Position numbers and translations under genes: made by a program. Shown one piece after another: positions 63,412-64,000 of a stretch of 64,000 nucleotides of DNA (position 1 is the stretch's first letter; each line of letters opens with the position of its first letter). The notes below the pieces were generated by a model. It saw only the letters and a list, made by a program, of their open reading frames with translations, ran no database searches and was not told where the DNA came from. Source of the DNA: [Scytonema hofmanni] UTEX 2349 (GTDB lineage: Bacteria; Cyanobacteriota; Cyanobacteriia; Cyanobacteriales; Nostocaceae); the NCBI RefSeq assembly GCF_000582685.1, contig NZ_KK073768.1, positions 4,505,901 through 4,569,900 of the forward strand. The letters run 5' to 3'.

Positions 63412-63499
63412 AGGACTTACGCACGGACTACGTATTTCCGTCATTGCAACCGAAGCAATCTCAAAGTCTTGTTTTCTCGTGACTGAGTGCGTAAGTCCT
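63412..63499. mobile_element. 88-bp MITE relative with AGGACTTACGCAC ends
   Basis: AGGACTTACGCAC (63412-63424) and GTGCGTAAGTCCT (63487-63499) are perfect 13-bp inverted repeats. The centre differs from the copy at 28078, so the two share termini only. It sits 40 bp upstream of the purN start. No clear target duplication was seen. Confidence 0.75.
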
Positions 63500-63579
63500 A
63501 CAATACAGTTAGCTTAAGCCTACCGTTCACGATGAAGGCGATCTTAACCAAACCCTATTGATTTTACCTGAAACAGCAA

Positions 63580-63623
63580 TTCATCTCACACTGACCTGGG
63601 TACAGGTTCAGTGTTGAGATGAA
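63580..63623. repeat. Long hairpin TTCATCTCACACTGACCTG ... CAGGTTCAGTGTTGAGATGAA
   Basis: The 19-nt left arm (63580-63598) pairs with the right arm (63603-63623) with two bulged T residues and a 4-nt loop. No gene is between; the rest of 63500-63846 shows nothing recognisable. It may be a dispersed repeat or a bidirectional terminator. Confidence 0.5.
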
Positions 63624-63846
63624 TAGAGAAGTGAGGTGAGGAGCCTAGTCTGACCAAATTTCTCGCGTCGCGAAAACTTTAGCTTCATTTCCACCGCTTT
63701 GAGCGATCGCTATTCACCTAGACAAATCTCCCAATTCTCCATAAAAAAAGTGGAGATTATCTCTTGCATTTTTAGTTCCAGCCCTGTAATATCTATTGCA
63801 CGGTATGTTTATCAATAAATAGTAGATAGATTAGGAGCATAAGATA

Positions 63847-64000
63847 ATGAGTTATTGGCAACGCCGAGTTAAGCAATCGGGGCTTACCATTGAGCATTTG
63901 AGCCGTAGACTCAGATTGCGTTCTTTTAAAGGCTTTATATCGATGTTTTTGGTGGGAGCGATATTGAGTGTAGCGATCGCCTCCTGTTCTGGTGGAAATG
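63847..64000 (+). CDS. Lipoprotein, N-terminal part (runs off window)
   Basis: ATG 63847 opens MSYWQRRVKQSGLTIEHLSR, followed by a hydrophobic segment (FISMFLVGAILSVAIASC) whose end ASC-SGGN is a lipobox. The frame is open to the window edge. Many cyanobacterial ABC-transporter binding proteins begin this way, but the mature part is outside the window and the family cannot be told. Confidence 0.65.
   Translation, partial: MSYWQRRVKQSGLTIEHLSRRLRLRSFKGFISMFLVGAILSVAIASCSGGN

Noticed and set aside
63373..63444. N-terminal extension of purN
   Set aside because: The extra codons read through the MITE at 63412-63499 and are not family sequence; ATG 63372 is the better start.

Overview
The window is from a cyanobacterium, most likely a filamentous Nostocales-type genome (inference). 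The reasons are: very many copies of the octamer GCGATCGC (HIP1); a ZipN/Ftn2 (ARC6-type) division gene; NDH-1 subunit D; an nrtABCD nitrate transporter whose NrtC carries the cyanobacterial C-terminal binding domain; a SigG-type ECF sigma factor; Uma2, Rpn and DUF4912 genes; and a dense set of short palindromic and heptameric repeats. GC content looks moderate, and intergenic DNA is long and repeat-rich.

Layout. 0-6.7 kb: rpmI-rplT (rplT cut by the window edge), an M23 peptidase, a ComFB-domain protein, an L,D-transpeptidase, sigG with its membrane anti-sigma factor, and a gamma-glutamylcyclotransferase-fold gene. 6.9-10.9 kb: an AT-rich three-gene cassette around a predicted restriction endonuclease, then a phosphodiester-glycosidase lipoprotein and a DUF4912 protein. 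11.4-16.5 kb: a phosphate operon, pstS-C-A-B, led by a sulfate-binding-protein homologue. 16.6-24 kb: zipN, pdhA, an Uma2 gene, a mutarotase, tRNA-Lys and class II aldolase. 24.1-26.4 kb: an AT-rich DUF262 + HEPN pair, a probable defence module. 26.6-35.4 kb: a nitrilase-family gene, a graveyard of gene fragments and a nested MITE, two pentapeptide-repeat proteins, a 995-residue zinc metalloprotease and an SGNH hydrolase. 35.7-39.6 kb: a 46-residue membrane protein missed by length filters, a PlsY/PEP-synthase fusion, and a histidine-kinase fragment between two 62-bp duplicates. 40.5-46.2 kb: nrtABCD, with repeats filling every gap between its genes. 46.3-48 kb: an IscB RNA-guided nuclease with a structured upstream region that fits an omega RNA, next to a truncated Uma2 gene. 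48.2-55.1 kb: sat, a Tat-exported caspase-fold protein lacking the His/Cys dyad, a TPR protein, mtnP and a RelE/ParE-type toxin-antitoxin pair. 55.7-58.3 kb: an undescribed-looking pair, a membrane-anchored actin-like ATPase and an HNH-nuclease/membrane-helix protein. 58.6-64 kb: ndhD, a frameshifted small gene, thrB, a small HTH regulator with two palindromic operators, purN and the start of a lipoprotein gene.

The best candidates for new biology are the actin-like ATPase + HNH pair (55763-58295), the IscB locus with its candidate omega RNA (46328-48003), the DUF262-HEPN pair (24110-26386), and the YS-type pseudo-caspase (49494-51668). The repeats are informative too: one MITE has inserted cleanly inside another palindromic repeat, and the stop codons of nrtC and of an Rpn fragment are supplied by such repeats.

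All family assignments come from reading the translated sequence and recalling family motifs; no search was run.
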